Assembly: GCF_018916875.1 (NCBI RefSeq)
Contig: NZ_JAHLNO010000006.1
Span: 1 to 64,000, forward strand
Source: Virgibacillus proomii
GTDB taxonomy: Bacteria; Bacillota; Bacilli; Bacillales; Amphibacillaceae
DNA: 64,000 nt
Direction of reading: 5' to 3'
The notes beneath the pieces were generated by a model that was not told the origin of the DNA, searched no databases, and worked only from the letters and a program-made list of their open reading frames with translations. Shown here one piece after another: positions 41,348 to 50,850 of the stretch (position 1 is the stretch's first letter; each line of letters starts with the position of its first letter). Both the position numbers and the translations under genes were made by a program.

Positions 41348-41456
41348 CAGTTGCTGTCTATAAAAAACGATAATAATGCTCTAGTTATAAATTGTGTTTT
41401 TGCAGTTAGCATCTAGTTGTCAAAATAGCGAACCTTTGTTGTAAGAAAGACGAACA

Positions 41457-41497
41457 AAAAGCAGGGATTACCAATATGGCGTAATCCTTGCTTTTGT
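41457..41497 (+). terminator. yabR terminator
   Basis: AGCAGGGATTAC pairs with GTAATCCTTGCT (one wobble), followed by TTTG. Confidence 0.8.
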
Positions 41498-41549
41498 TCT
41501 TGTTTGGGAAAGATATCGGTTTGTATAGTGGATAACTTTTTTTCAAAAG

Positions 41550-42285
41550 TATCTTCGTCTAGCTTAAGCGCTCAAGCTGCAGCAAATTTCGATCTTCTTA
41601 TTAGATAAGTCAACATCTGCTCGAATCAAAAGGAAGGCCGACTAAAAGCGGGCTTGCCGCTCAGTGTCGGCATACCCCTATTTAGAGGCATGTTTCCTTT
41701 ATACGGAATGTAAGGAGCCGTACTTCCCTCATTTGAAAATCTGCTTATTATTTTTTGCGATCTTATCTTTATAAGAGAAAAGGTTCTTCAACTCTCGACT
41801 TGTTCGGGTCGACAGGGAAAGCTTCATGAATAAGCATCGTAGAAAAAGTGTACTTCTTTTTCAAGGACAAGAAACAACCCATGACAGCGATACATCGCAC
41901 GCATAAAAAGCGTTCTTCTTTTTCAAGGAAAAAAGCCCTCCTTCTAAGACCTGCCCTCCATCCTACGAGGTGAACCCTAGGAGGGATAAGTCGAGTGATC
42001 TAACTGCAAGTCAAATTTCCGAGTCTGTTCGAAGGCCTTTAGGTCATACCATTAAGGTACTAACATTTCTTGGGAAAAGCATTCCAATAAATGAAGTTTC
42101 ACTTTATCCCGGATGTAAGGATCCGTATTTTTCTCATTTCAAAAATGTGCTAATGATGTTTGAACATGATGAGAAAAAACGGGTCCTAAATCCCCGATTC
42201 GTTTAACTAACATTCAAGGAGAAAAGCACTCCTTGAATGAAGTTTCACTTTATCCCGACAGAAGTTCTCCAGTTTGTACATAGGT
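41550..42285 (+). repeat. Composite repeat K2 (head C, D remnants, two B units, tail)
   Basis: Head C 41550-41700: GCCGAC encloses AGCGG-GCTTG-CCGCT and closes with GTCGGC. D remnants 41850-41935. Two B units run in minus orientation, joined at TTTATCCCG (42103-42111 and 42249-42257). The second unit's hairpin 1 is 42211-42221 with 42229-42239 (11 bp, perfect). A partial tail E ends it. A 78-codon open frame inside is repeat-derived and not called. Confidence 0.75.
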
Positions 42286-42337
42286 CATTATCAAATTTAA
42301 TATAACCAAGTTTTCTAACAGATCCTGAATAGACAAC

Positions 42338-42370
42338 AAAAACTCCCTGTAATGTAAACAGGGAGTTTTT
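42338..42370 (-). terminator. tRNA-Met terminator
   Basis: On the minus strand AAACTCCCTGTTT pairs with ACAGGGAGTTT, then TTG. It is nearly symmetrical, so may act in both directions. Confidence 0.75.
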
Positions 42371-42383
42371 GTGATTTATATGA

Positions 42384-42457
42384 TAGCGGCGGAGGGGATC
42401 GAACCCCCGACCTCACGGGTATGAACCGTACGCTCTCGCCAGCTGAGCTACACCGCC
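42384..42457 (-). tRNA. tRNA-Met (CAT), elongator type
   Basis: 74 nt cloverleaf on the minus strand. Acceptor GGCGGTG pairs with CGCCGCT. Anticodon stem ACGG/CCGT encloses loop TTCATAC (anticodon CAT). The T arm has TTCGATC. CCA is not encoded (TCA follows). The GGCGGUG start agrees with elongator, not initiator, tRNA-Met. B. subtilis has trnSL-Met and trnSL-Glu between yabR and spoIIE; only Met is present here. Confidence 0.95.
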
Positions 42458-42476
42458 AAATAAGCCAACATGAAAT

Positions 42477-42505
42477 ATAATACAGCAGGAAGCTTAGTCT
42501 GTCAA
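42477..42505 (-). promoter_or_regulatory. Promoter of the tRNA-Met gene
   Basis: Minus strand: TTGACA (42500-42505), 17 bp, TATTAT (42477-42482), 20 bp before the tRNA. Confidence 0.8.
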
Positions 42506-42810
42506 CAATTATTTAGTAGTCATTATAAAGGAGTCATAAATAGAAAACTTCTAATGGGATGGATGTTGAATCTCCCAATAAAAATACTGAGCAGTTAATT
42601 ATATAGGAATCTCGTTTCCTAAGTAATAATTAATTATACCGTTAAAACTCGAATTATGCTTTATTATTTGTTTAGCAAAAAAAGAATAGATAGGAATATG
42701 CAGTATTCGGCAAAAAATGTAGTTTATTTCATGGGGAACTACATTGAGGGAAGCTTTTATACATGCCTAGGAAAACAAAATCTTTTTATATGATGAATAT
42801 TTTTTTGAAA
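42506..42810. other. Intergenic sequence
   Basis: About 300 bp of AT-rich DNA in which I see no gene, RNA or repeat member. Confidence 0.5.
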
Positions 42811-43185
42811 GTAGCTTCGTTGTTTAGCTTAAGCGCTCGCGCAGCTAGCAAACTTCGCTCTTCTTCCTACAATAAGTCAACATCGGCTTGAATCAAAAGA
42901 AAAGCCGACTAAAAGCGGGCTTGTCGCTCAGATGTCGGCATACCCCTGTTTTAGAGGCATGTTTTCTAAGGTGCCGAAAGTCTCCTCCTTCCAGAGTTAA
43001 AGAAAATACGGAGATAAGAGGGAGAAAACGGCACCTAAATGCCTGATTGGTTTAAGGGCCTTTAGGTCATACCCTTGTGGTACTAACATTCCGTGGAAAA
43101 GCATTCATGGAATGAAGTTTCACTTTACCCCGTCAGAAGAGTTCCAGTTTGCTCGTCGTTAACCGAGTGCTTCTAGCTTTTGTTC
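42811..43185 (+). repeat. Composite repeat K3 (complete head-B-tail unit)
   Basis: 375 bp. Head C 42811-42965, one B unit in minus orientation (hairpin 2 AGGTGCCG..CGGCACCT; linker GGCCTTTAGGTCATACC; hairpin 1 43087-43095 with 43106-43114), tail E 43124-43185. Same architecture as K4. Confidence 0.8.
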
Positions 43186-43330
43186 ATGAAGAAGAATGAT
43201 TCGGATAAGCAACTGATAAAAGTCTTAAACGCTCAGCTGTAAATAAAATGGTATTTAACTAAACTCAAAAAATAAGTTCAGTTTAAGCGAACTGGTGTTC
43301 GTGTTGAAAACTGTTTAAGGCATAAAAAGA

Positions 43331-43396
43331 CGTCGAACGAATTTTTAATGAAGCTCCGTTGTTTTGACAAAAATAGTTAGCATATTGTGATTTAAT
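43331..43396 (+). promoter_or_regulatory. spoIIE promoter with 21 bp spacer and Spo0A-like box
   Basis: TTGACA (43364-43369), 21 bp, TTTAAT (43391-43396). The abnormal spacing is a known feature of Spo0A-activated spoIIE/spoIIG promoters. A 0A-like CGTCGAA (43331-43337, one mismatch to TGTCGAA) lies 26 bp upstream of the -35. Confidence 0.65.
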
Positions 43397-43422
43397 GATA
43401 TGCACAAGAGGGAGTGGTAGTT

Positions 43423-45867
43423 ATGATGGATTCAATTTCAAGAATGGAACCTAAAGCATTCGGAGTGCGGCGAACCAATCAAATGGACAAGCTTCGAAGC
43501 CGGCTATATGCAAAGCTAAAACATATATTGCTAGAGCGGAGCTGGCTATTTTATGTTATTGGTTTTTTGTTGGGACGAGCAGTTATATTATCAGTTGTTT
43601 CTCCTTTTGCGGTAGCTTTTTTAGCAACAGTATGGTTTGTTCATAAGGAAAAAACAATTAGAACTATTGTTGCCATTATGCTTGGTGCTTTAAGCTATTC
43701 TGTTACCCACGGTATCTTCATTACTTTAGGGCTACTTGTCTTTGTTTTTTTAGCGGGATTGTTTAAGCAGGCAAAGCGTCAGCAGCTGCTAATACCGTTA
43801 TTTGTCTTCTTAGCTACTGCAGGGACGCGTATTTTTCAATATTCCATTGAACGCCAGTTAGCAGCTTATGAATGGATGTTTATTTTAGTAGAAGGAGTGT
43901 TAGGAACAGTTCTTGTTTTAATATTTATGCAAAGCTTGCCTTTATTATCACCAAAAAGGTATAATCCGGTGCTAAAAAATGAAGAAATCGTCTGTATGAT
44001 TATTCTTATTGCTTCCATTCTAACTGGAACGATAGGATGGCAGCTTTATGGTGCAGCAATTGAGCAAGTTTTTTCTCGTTATTTTGTTTTAATTCTTGCC
44101 TATGTCGGTGGAGCTGCCATTGGTTCAACGGTAGGTGTAGTTGCCGGACTAATCTTGTCACTTGCAAATGTTGCGAATTTATATCAAATGAGCTTACTAG
44201 CGTTTTCTGGTCTTTTAGGCGGATTATTAAAAGAAGGGAAAAAACCAGGTGTAGCTGTAGGATTATTTGTTGGTACCTTTTTAATTGGAATTTATGGAAA
44301 TGCGACAGAACTTGTTCCATCTATTATGGAATCTTCCATTGCCATTGTACTGTTTTTGCTTACACCGGCAAATTGGTTTAAAAACTTGTCCCGATTTATT
44401 CCGGGGACAGATGAATATACAAATGAACAGGAACGATATTTACAAAAAATTCGTAACGTTACCGCTAAACGAGTAGAACAATTTTCTGATGTGTTTCAAG
44501 CATTATCGAATAGCTTTGCCACTGCTGATGGACAACATGAAAGTGAACAGGAAGCACAACGGGAGACTGATTTTTTTTTAAGTCAAGTAACCGAAAAAAC
44601 ATGTCAAAACTGCTTTAAGAAAGAAAGATGCTGGCAAAAGGAGTTTGATAAAACGTATACATTAATGGAAATGCTGAAGGATGGTATACAAGAAGGAGGG
44701 AAACCACCAAGAAAGGCATTACGAGAATTTGAAAACTTTTGTGTAAAGCCACAAAAAGTCATTGATGTGATGAAGGAGGAGACTTCCTATTTTGAAGCAA
44801 ATCAAAAGCTAAAACAACAAGTATTAGAAAGTAAGAAGTTGGTGGCAGAGCAATTACAAGGTGTATCAGAGGTGATGGAGGATTTTGCTAAAGAGATTTT
44901 AAAGGAACGAGAACATCATGAGCAACAGGAACTGCAAATTGTTCACACTTTAAAACAGATAGGATTAGAATTAGAGAAATTGGAAATTTATAGTTTGGAT
45001 AAAGGGAATATTGATATTGAAATGACATTAACTTTTTATAGCTACCACGGAGAAGGGGCTAAGTTAATTGCACCAATATTATCTGACATCTTAAAAGAAG
45101 TAGTTGTTGTGAAGCAGGAGGAAATTGCGCCGTTTCCAAACGGTTATAGTTATCTCGCTTTTGGTTCAGCAAGGGAGTTTGTTATTGAAACAGGAGCGGC
45201 TAATGCTGCTAAGGGAGGAGGACTTATTTCTGGAGATAGTTATACGACCATTGAATTGGGAGCTGGTAAATTTGCCATGGCGATTAGTGATGGTATGGGA
45301 AATGGGGCACGTGCCCAAGAAGAAAGTGTAGAAACACTGCGGTTGTTACAGCAAATTTTACAAACGGGAATACCTGAAAAGGTAGCAATCAAATCCATTA
45401 ATTCAATTTTATCCTTACGGTCGACGGATGAAATATTTGCGACATTGGATTTAGCAGTAATAGATTTGCATGACGCATCTGTACAGTTTTTAAAAATTGG
45501 TTCCACACCGAGCTTTATTAAACGGACAAATGAATTGATTAAAATAGAAGCAAGTAATTTGCCAATCGGAATTATTCAGGAGTTTGATGTAGATATTGTC
45601 AGTGAACAGTTACTACCAAATGATATATTAATCATGATGAGTGACGGCATTTTTGAGGGTCCGAAACATGTTGAAAATACAGATATATGGCTGAAGCGTA
45701 AAATTCGTGAAATGCGAACGAATGATCCACAAGAGATTGCGGATTTAATTTTAGAAGAGGTGGTTCGTACAAGATCAGGAGAGATTGAAGATGATATGAC
45801 GGTGGTTGTTGCTAAAATCCAAAAAAATATTCCTAAATGGTCATCGATTCCAATTCATACTGCGTAA
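43423..45867 (+). CDS. spoIIE: Stage II sporulation serine phosphatase SpoIIE
   Basis: Dephosphorylates SpoIIAA to activate sigma-F and acts at the polar septum. 814 residues (827 in B. subtilis). About ten membrane segments occupy about 40-320, then a regulatory region containing Cys motifs (TCQNCFKKERCW), then a PP2C domain from about 590 with DGMGNG at 623-628 and late MMSDGIFE and EDDMTVVVAKI. The ATG at 43423 has GGGAG at 9 nt; the upstream in-frame GTG is within the ribosome site. Confidence 0.96.
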   Translation: MMDSISRMEPKAFGVRRTNQMDKLRSRLYAKLKHILLERSWLFYVIGFLLGRAVILSVVSPFAVAFLATVWFVHKEKTIRTIVAIMLGALSYSVTHGIFITLGLLVFVFLAGLFKQAKRQQLLIPLFVFLATAGTRIFQYSIERQLAAYEWMFILVEGVLGTVLVLIFMQSLPLLSPKRYNPVLKNEEIVCMIILIASILTGTIGWQLYGAAIEQVFSRYFVLILAYVGGAAIGSTVGVVAGLILSLANVANLYQMSLLAFSGLLGGLLKEGKKPGVAVGLFVGTFLIGIYGNATELVPSIMESSIAIVLFLLTPANWFKNLSRFIPGTDEYTNEQERYLQKIRNVTAKRVEQFSDVFQALSNSFATADGQHESEQEAQRETDFFLSQVTEKTCQNCFKKERCWQKEFDKTYTLMEMLKDGIQEGGKPPRKALREFENFCVKPQKVIDVMKEETSYFEANQKLKQQVLESKKLVAEQLQGVSEVMEDFAKEILKEREHHEQQELQIVHTLKQIGLELEKLEIYSLDKGNIDIEMTLTFYSYHGEGAKLIAPILSDILKEVVVVKQEEIAPFPNGYSYLAFGSAREFVIETGAANAAKGGGLISGDSYTTIELGAGKFAMAISDGMGNGARAQEESVETLRLLQQILQTGIPEKVAIKSINSILSLRSTDEIFATLDLAVIDLHDASVQFLKIGSTPSFIKRTNELIKIEASNLPIGIIQEFDVDIVSEQLLPNDILIMMSDGIFEGPKHVENTDIWLKRKIREMRTNDPQEIADLILEEVVRTRSGEIEDDMTVVVAKIQKNIPKWSSIPIHTA

Positions 45868-46052
45868 TATTTTATTTGTTTTACGAATAGCTAATAAATT
45901 CTTACTTCTAGTTAGAATGTATCATATTTGATATCGAGGTGATTCGAGAGTATAAAAAGCAGGCTTTATCGTATAACTAAAAAGAGGACCACTAAAAGTT
46001 TAGTGCATGCTTAAAAAATTATAAAATTTTTCCATTGGGATATTTTTGAGAT

Positions 46053-46440
46053 GTGGCTTCGTCTAGCTTAAACGCTCAAGCTGTAACAAACTTCGAACTT
46101 CTTGCTACGATAAGTCAACATCAGCTTGAATCAAAAGGAAGGCCGACTAAAAGTGGGCTTACCGCTCAGGCGTCGGCAAACCCCTGTTTTAGAGGTATGT
46201 TTCCTTTATCCCTGTAAGGTGCTGTAAGTCTTCTCTTCAAGAGTTAAAGAGAATACGGAGAAGTCAAAGAGGGAGAAAACGGCACCTAAATGCCGATTCA
46301 TTCAAGAGCCTTTAGGTTATACCCCTCCCGGTACTAACATTCCGTGTAAAAAGCATTCCATGGACTGAAGTTTCACTTGACCTCGTTAGAAGTTCTCCAG
46401 TTTGTATGTCGCTACCTGAGCGCTTTAAGCTTTTGCTCCA
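46053..46440 (+). repeat. Composite repeat K4 (complete head-B-tail unit)
   Basis: 388 bp, same order as K3: head C with GCCGAC..GTCGGC enclosing AGTGG-GCTTA-CCGCT, B unit with AGGTGC..GCACCT hairpin 2, linker CCTTTAGGTTATACC, hairpin 1 near 46338-46367, tail E. It lies between spoIIE and yabS. 45868-46052 shows nothing else. Confidence 0.8.
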
Positions 46441-46513
46441 ACCTGCCACTTTCAGACCATGTATAGATACGGTTAAAAATGGTGATGATGGTACTGAAAT
46501 AGTTGGGAGGTAG

Positions 46514-47254
46514 ATGGAGTTGAGAAAAGGAACCTTAAGGCAAATTTTACTTATTACAGATGGATGCTCCAATCAAGGTGAAGATCCTGTTGCAACAGCC
46601 TCGTTGGCGCATGAGCAAGGAATAACCGTTAATGTAATTGGCATATTAGAAGATGATCAGTTAGAAGAGACGGATAGTTTAAGAGAAGTTGAGGATATTG
46701 CGCTGTCAGGCGGAGGTGTGAGTCAGCTTGTCTATAAGCAAGCATTGTCGCAAACGGTTCAATCAGTAACCAAGCAGGCGATGACACAGACAATGCAGGG
46801 ATTTGTTAATCAAGAGCTTCAACAGATTTTAGGGAAAGGTCAAACGTTGGAAGATGTAGAACCGGAAAAACGTGGCGAAATTATGGAAGTTGTAGAGGAC
46901 ATGGGAGAAACTTGTGATTTGGAAGTACTTGTTTTAGTAGATACGAGTGCCAGTATGTATGATAAGCTTCCCACGGTTAAAGAAGCGTTAATTGATTTAT
47001 CGATTAGTTTAAACGCTCGAATTGGTCGGAATCGGTTTGCTATTTGCCGTTTTCCTGCCAAACGAAAAACCATGGAAAAAATTCTGGATTGGTCGCCTGC
47101 TCTAGATACGATATCATCCATTTTTCCGAAGCTGACTAGCGGAGGTGTTACCCCAACCGGACCGGCAATTCGTGAAGCAATGTACCAATTTAGCAAGAAG
47201 GGCTTACGAAGGAGCTTTATAAATGAAGACGAACCAGGGCTGGAAGAAGCATAA
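46514..47254 (+). CDS. yabS: von Willebrand factor A-domain protein YabS
   Basis: 246 residues. A vWA fold with a MIDAS-type DTSAS motif near residue 142 and a TPTGPAI segment near 219. An N-terminal part (ILLITDGCSNQGEDPVA) resembles the end of another vWA-like domain, as in B. subtilis YabS. GGGAGG precedes the ATG. It overlaps the yabT kinase by 32 nt, suggesting a working partnership. Function unknown. Confidence 0.9.
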   Translation: MELRKGTLRQILLITDGCSNQGEDPVATASLAHEQGITVNVIGILEDDQLEETDSLREVEDIALSGGGVSQLVYKQALSQTVQSVTKQAMTQTMQGFVNQELQQILGKGQTLEDVEPEKRGEIMEVVEDMGETCDLEVLVLVDTSASMYDKLPTVKEALIDLSISLNARIGRNRFAICRFPAKRKTMEKILDWSPALDTISSIFPKLTSGGVTPTGPAIREAMYQFSKKGLRRSFINEDEPGLEEA

Positions 47255-48161
47255 TTATGATGTACGACCAGGAATTAAGATTCGTGGAAAGTGGCATGGA
47301 AAGACATATTTAATAAAAAGCAAGCTTGGGTCTGGTGCAATTGGAGCCGTATATCTTTGTGAAAGTAATGGGAAACATGCGGCTTTAAAGCTAAGTGATA
47401 ACCGTTCATCAATGACAGTTGAAGTTAATGTGTTGCAGTCTTTAGGAAAGGTCCAAGGAAATCGACTTGGACCTTCTTTGTTGGATGTGGATGATTGGAC
47501 ATCGCCAACTGGAACGAAGTATTCTTTTTATGTCATGGAGTACTTGCAAGGAGAACCATTAATTTCGTATATTCAAAGTCGTGGGCAAGCGTGGATTGGC
47601 GTGTTTATGATTCAGCTTCTAGATGTTTTAGAAGACTTGCATAAGAGCGGGTGGGTATTTGGTGATTTAAAAACGGATAACCTCCTTGTCGTATCTTCCC
47701 CACCGAAAATACGCTGGGTAGATGTAGGTGGAATGACGCAAATGGGGAGGGCGATTAAAGAGTATACGGAATTTTTTGATCGAGGATATTGGGGGTTAGG
47801 CAGTAGAAAAGCAGAACCAAGCTATGACCTATTTGCATTTGCTATGATTTTTATCCATGTTTACTATCCACAAAGATTTGCAAAAGGTCCGCACCCGCAA
47901 AAAATGCTATTTCGTAAAATAGATGAAGCAAAAGCATTAATCCCGTACCGTTCTTTATTAAAAAATGCCATAATGGGAAAATATCGTTCGAGCACGCAAG
48001 TGAAAAAAGAATTAGTACAAATCATTTACACGGCTCAGCGGAAACGTCAGCAACAAAAGACTCAAGGACAATCGGTAAAGCAATCCGCACTGTTACTGGA
48101 AGCAGGGGGAATTTCCATGATGGCAGTAAGTTATTATGTAATATCTTTGCTTTTTCAGTAA
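47223..48161 (+). CDS. yabT: Membrane-anchored Ser/Thr protein kinase YabT
   Basis: Hanks-type kinase. The B. subtilis homologue is a septum-associated sporulation kinase that phosphorylates RecA. 312 residues. Glycine loop GSGAIG at 36-41, Lys56, catalytic GDLKTDN (Asp148, Lys150, Asn153) with Phe-Gly in place of the usual His-Arg, and DVG (167-169) in place of DFG. A C-terminal membrane anchor (about 288-311). No PASTA domains. The ATG overlaps yabS by 32 nt with AGGAG upstream. Confidence 0.92.
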   Translation: MKTNQGWKKHNYDVRPGIKIRGKWHGKTYLIKSKLGSGAIGAVYLCESNGKHAALKLSDNRSSMTVEVNVLQSLGKVQGNRLGPSLLDVDDWTSPTGTKYSFYVMEYLQGEPLISYIQSRGQAWIGVFMIQLLDVLEDLHKSGWVFGDLKTDNLLVVSSPPKIRWVDVGGMTQMGRAIKEYTEFFDRGYWGLGSRKAEPSYDLFAFAMIFIHVYYPQRFAKGPHPQKMLFRKIDEAKALIPYRSLLKNAIMGKYRSSTQVKKELVQIIYTAQRKRQQQKTQGQSVKQSALLLEAGGISMMAVSYYVISLLFQ

Positions 48162-48435
48162 GTAGGATTGTGATAGGATAATACTAAAGGAATTTTTAAC
48201 AAAACTAAAAAAGCAGATGCGCATTTTTGGGATAGAGCTGGGTTATCCTTGAACAGAAATTAAAAAGTCTAACATGGAAAATAAGTTGGTGCATTTTAAA
48301 TAGAAGTTGATGCGACTTGTAAATTTATGTTTGACACATGGGCACAGCTAGGCAATTTTTCTTCTTCTCGTTTTTTAGGTATTCGAATCTAAAGCAAAAT
48401 GGCTTAACCAGTGTGGTAAGCGAAAAGCCTTTTTT
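48162..48435. other. Intergenic region yabT-repeat A
   Basis: No gene. Near 48380-48434 a stretch resembles a decayed head C (ATTCGAATCTAAAG, GGCTT..AAGCC then TTTTTT) and might act as a terminator. Confidence 0.35.
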
Positions 48436-48537
48436 ACACTATAAGAAAGTATAAAACTTTAGGCTTTTAGGCTTTATAGTATAAGAAAAACTATAGCTTT
48501 CGCCATAAAGACTTGGCGACAAGCCAAGTTTTTCTAA
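48436..48537 (+). repeat. Repeat A, copy 7
   Basis: About 102 bp: CACTATAAG start, a small internal duplication (AGGCTTTT twice), intact second hairpin ACTTGGC-GACAA-GCCAAGT and T run. Confidence 0.86.
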
Positions 48538-48607
48538 GATTGCATATTTTATGCTCCTAATAGTTAGAAGTGTTTGAAACATGTTAAATGCCCCAGTTCT
48601 TTTTTTA

Positions 48608-48698
48608 TACTATAGGAAAGTATAAAATTTTATGGTTTATAGTATAAGAAAAACTACAGCTTTCGCTAAAGACTTGGCGATAAGCCAAGTTTTTCTAA
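48608..48698 (+). repeat. Repeat A, copy 8
   Basis: 91 bp, 70 bp after copy 7 in the same orientation and about 65 bp before tilS. The loop of the second hairpin is GATAA rather than GACAA. Confidence 0.87.
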
Positions 48699-48761
48699 GA
48701 AAAGACATAGAAGTCTACATATTTTTATGTGTTGTTAGATTAGTTTGGTGGAGATGGAAAG

Positions 48762-50156
48762 ATGAAAACAATGGTGAAAGATTTCATATTGAAACATAAC
48801 TTGTTTACAAAAGACGCAACCATTTTAGTTGGCGTTTCTGGTGGACCAGATTCGATGGCTCTTCTGCATTATTTACATTCGCTCAAGGAAGAATGGAACT
48901 TTCGCATTGTTGCCATAACTGTTGATCATCAGTTGCGGGGAGAGGAATCATTAGAAGATTTACGCTATGTGGAAAATGTTTGCAAACAATGGAAAGTAGA
49001 ATTTATCGGTAAATCTGTAGATGTGCCTAGTTGGAAAAAAGAACAGAAACAGGGAACTCAAGTTGCTGCACGAACCTTACGTTATGCTATTTTTGAACAA
49101 CAAATGAAACAGTTGGGTGCCGATTATCTAGCCTTGGGACATCATGGCGATGATCAAACAGAAACGATGTTGATGCGACTCACTCGCTCTGCCGATTCAC
49201 AAGCTTTCGTAGGAATTCCAGTAAAACGAGCGTTTGCAGGAGGTTCAATTGTACGACCGTTTCTTTGTGTTTCAAAGGAGGATATATGGAAATATTGTCA
49301 AACCCATTATATTACTCCGAGACTTGATCCTTCAAATGAGGAAACAATCTATACTAGAAATTATGTGCGACATCATATTCTTCCTTTACTAAAGGAAAAA
49401 AATAGAAGCTTACATACTACCATTCAACGTCTTAGTGAAACATTAGCCATAGATCAGGCGTATATAACAGAGGAAGCAGAAAACATGGTACAATCAGTAG
49501 CCCAGTTCGATCAAGAAAAACGGGAATTATCTTTTGAAATTGATCTATTTAAAACGCATGCATTTGCTTTACAAAGACGAGCCTATCATCTAATATTAAA
49601 CTATCTGTATATTGATTTACCAAAAGATTTATCGTATGTCCATGAAGAGCAATTTTTTGCATTATTACACCGACAAACTGGAAATGCACAAATTGATTTC
49701 CCTGCTGGCTTAAAAGTAGAAAAATCCTATAATCAGTTAAGGTGTCACTTCTGTGATGATCTTCATTGTTCATCGTCATTCCATAAGCATATAAAAATTC
49801 CAGGAAAGACCGTTTTACCTGATGGTTCAGCTATTATAGCTAAATATGTAGATGCTTTCTCAGAAGAGACAAAGGATAGCTTCTGCTTTGATGCCAGTCA
49901 GGTTGTACTTCCATTACATATAAGAACCCGAAAGCATGGAGATAAAATGCATTTAAAAGGGTTGAACGGAAGCAAGAAGGTAAAGGATATTTTTATTGAT
50001 GCCAAAATACCTCGTAGAAAGCGAGCAATTTGGCCGATTATAACCGACGATCATGGGGAAATATTATGGTTGGTTGGATTACGAAAAGCGTCACTTGCCA
50101 AACGATCCACCAGCACCTCACAAATACAACTATATTATGAAAAAGGCAACATGTAG
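48762..50156 (+). CDS. tilS: tRNA(Ile)-lysidine synthase
   Basis: Converts C34 of the CAT-anticodon tRNA-Ile to lysidine, changing its identity from Met to Ile. 464 residues. PP-loop SGGPDS at 26-31, [11 protein letters not shown], and the central and C-terminal TilS domains. GGTGGAG before the ATG. It is 14 bp from hpt. The tilS-hpt-ftsH order is conserved in Bacilli. Confidence 0.96.
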   Translation: MKTMVKDFILKHNLFTKDATILVGVSGGPDSMALLHYLHSLKEEWNFRIVAITVDHQLRGEESLEDLRYVENVCKQWKVEFIGKSVDVPSWKKEQKQGTQVAARTLRYAIFEQQMKQLGADYLALGHHGDDQTETMLMRLTRSADSQAFVGIPVKRAFAGGSIVRPFLCVSKEDIWKYCQTHYITPRLDPSNEETIYTRNYVRHHILPLLKEKNRSLHTTIQRLSETLAIDQAYITEEAENMVQSVAQFDQEKRELSFEIDLFKTHAFALQRRAYHLILNYLYIDLPKDLSYVHEEQFFALLHRQTGNAQIDFPAGLKVEKSYNQLRCHFCDDLHCSSSFHKHIKIPGKTVLPDGSAIIAKYVDAFSEETKDSFCFDASQVVLPLHIRTRKHGDKMHLKGLNGSKKVKDIFIDAKIPRRKRAIWPIITDDHGEILWLVGLRKASLAKRSTSTSQIQLYYEKGNM

Positions 50157-50170
50157 GAGGAGCAGATTAT

Positions 50171-50713
50171 ATGCATAATGATATTAAAGAAGTGTTAATA
50201 TCAGAAGAGGAGATTGCAAACAAATGTAAAGAATTAGGGGCTCAGCTAACGAAGGAGTATGAGGGAAAGTTCCCTCTGGCTATTGGAGTATTAAAAGGTG
50301 CTATGCCGTTCATGTCTGATGTATTACGTTATACAGAAACTTATCTAGAAACGGACTTTATGGATGTGTCCAGCTATGGCAAGGAAATGCGCTCCTCTGG
50401 AGAGGTGAAGATCGTTAAAGACCTTGATACTAAAGTAGAAGGTCGGGATCTATTAATTATTGAGGATATTATCGATAGTGGGTTAACATTGCGTTATTTA
50501 GTTGATCTATTTAAGTATCGAAAAGCAAATTCCATCAAAATAGTTACACTACTTGATAAGCCATCAGGAAGAACTGCTGATATTAAAGCGGATCTTATTG
50601 GCTTTGAAGTGCCAAATGAGTTTGTCGTAGGCTATGGTTTGGATTATCAGGAAAAGTACAGAAATCTTCCATATATTGGCGTTTTAAAGCCTGAAGTGTA
50701 TGGAGGAGTATAG
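50171..50713 (+). CDS. hpt: Hypoxanthine phosphoribosyltransferase
   Basis: Purine salvage from hypoxanthine/guanine and PRPP. 180 residues. The PRPP-binding motif [11 protein letters not shown] has EDIIDSG at 98-104, and the flexible loop contains SSYG. TAGGAGGAG precedes the ATG. It lies just after tilS and 137 bp before ftsH. The B. subtilis gene is hprT. HprT and TilS are reported to act together on ftsH transcription in B. subtilis. Confidence 0.96.
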   Translation: MHNDIKEVLISEEEIANKCKELGAQLTKEYEGKFPLAIGVLKGAMPFMSDVLRYTETYLETDFMDVSSYGKEMRSSGEVKIVKDLDTKVEGRDLLIIEDIIDSGLTLRYLVDLFKYRKANSIKIVTLLDKPSGRTADIKADLIGFEVPNEFVVGYGLDYQEKYRNLPYIGVLKPEVYGGV

Positions 50714-50783
50714 GTCTAATATAACAGTCAACTAATTAACCCTAAATTTTTTATAAGTAAATGAAGTTATTAAGATAAATTAG

Positions 50784-50813
50784 TTGTATTGCAACTTTTT
50801 TATATGGTACGAT
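50784..50813 (+). promoter_or_regulatory. Putative ftsH promoter
   Basis: TTGTAT (50784-50789), 18 bp, TACGAT (50808-50813), with an extended TGG before the -10. Confidence 0.45.
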
Positions 50814-50850
50814 TTAATATAGTTTTTCCCCGTTTGGGAGGAGGTAAGTA

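Noticed and set aside
41970..42206. 78-codon open frame between yabR and the tRNA
   Set aside because: Lies wholly inside repeat B units; its sequence follows the repeat, not a protein family.
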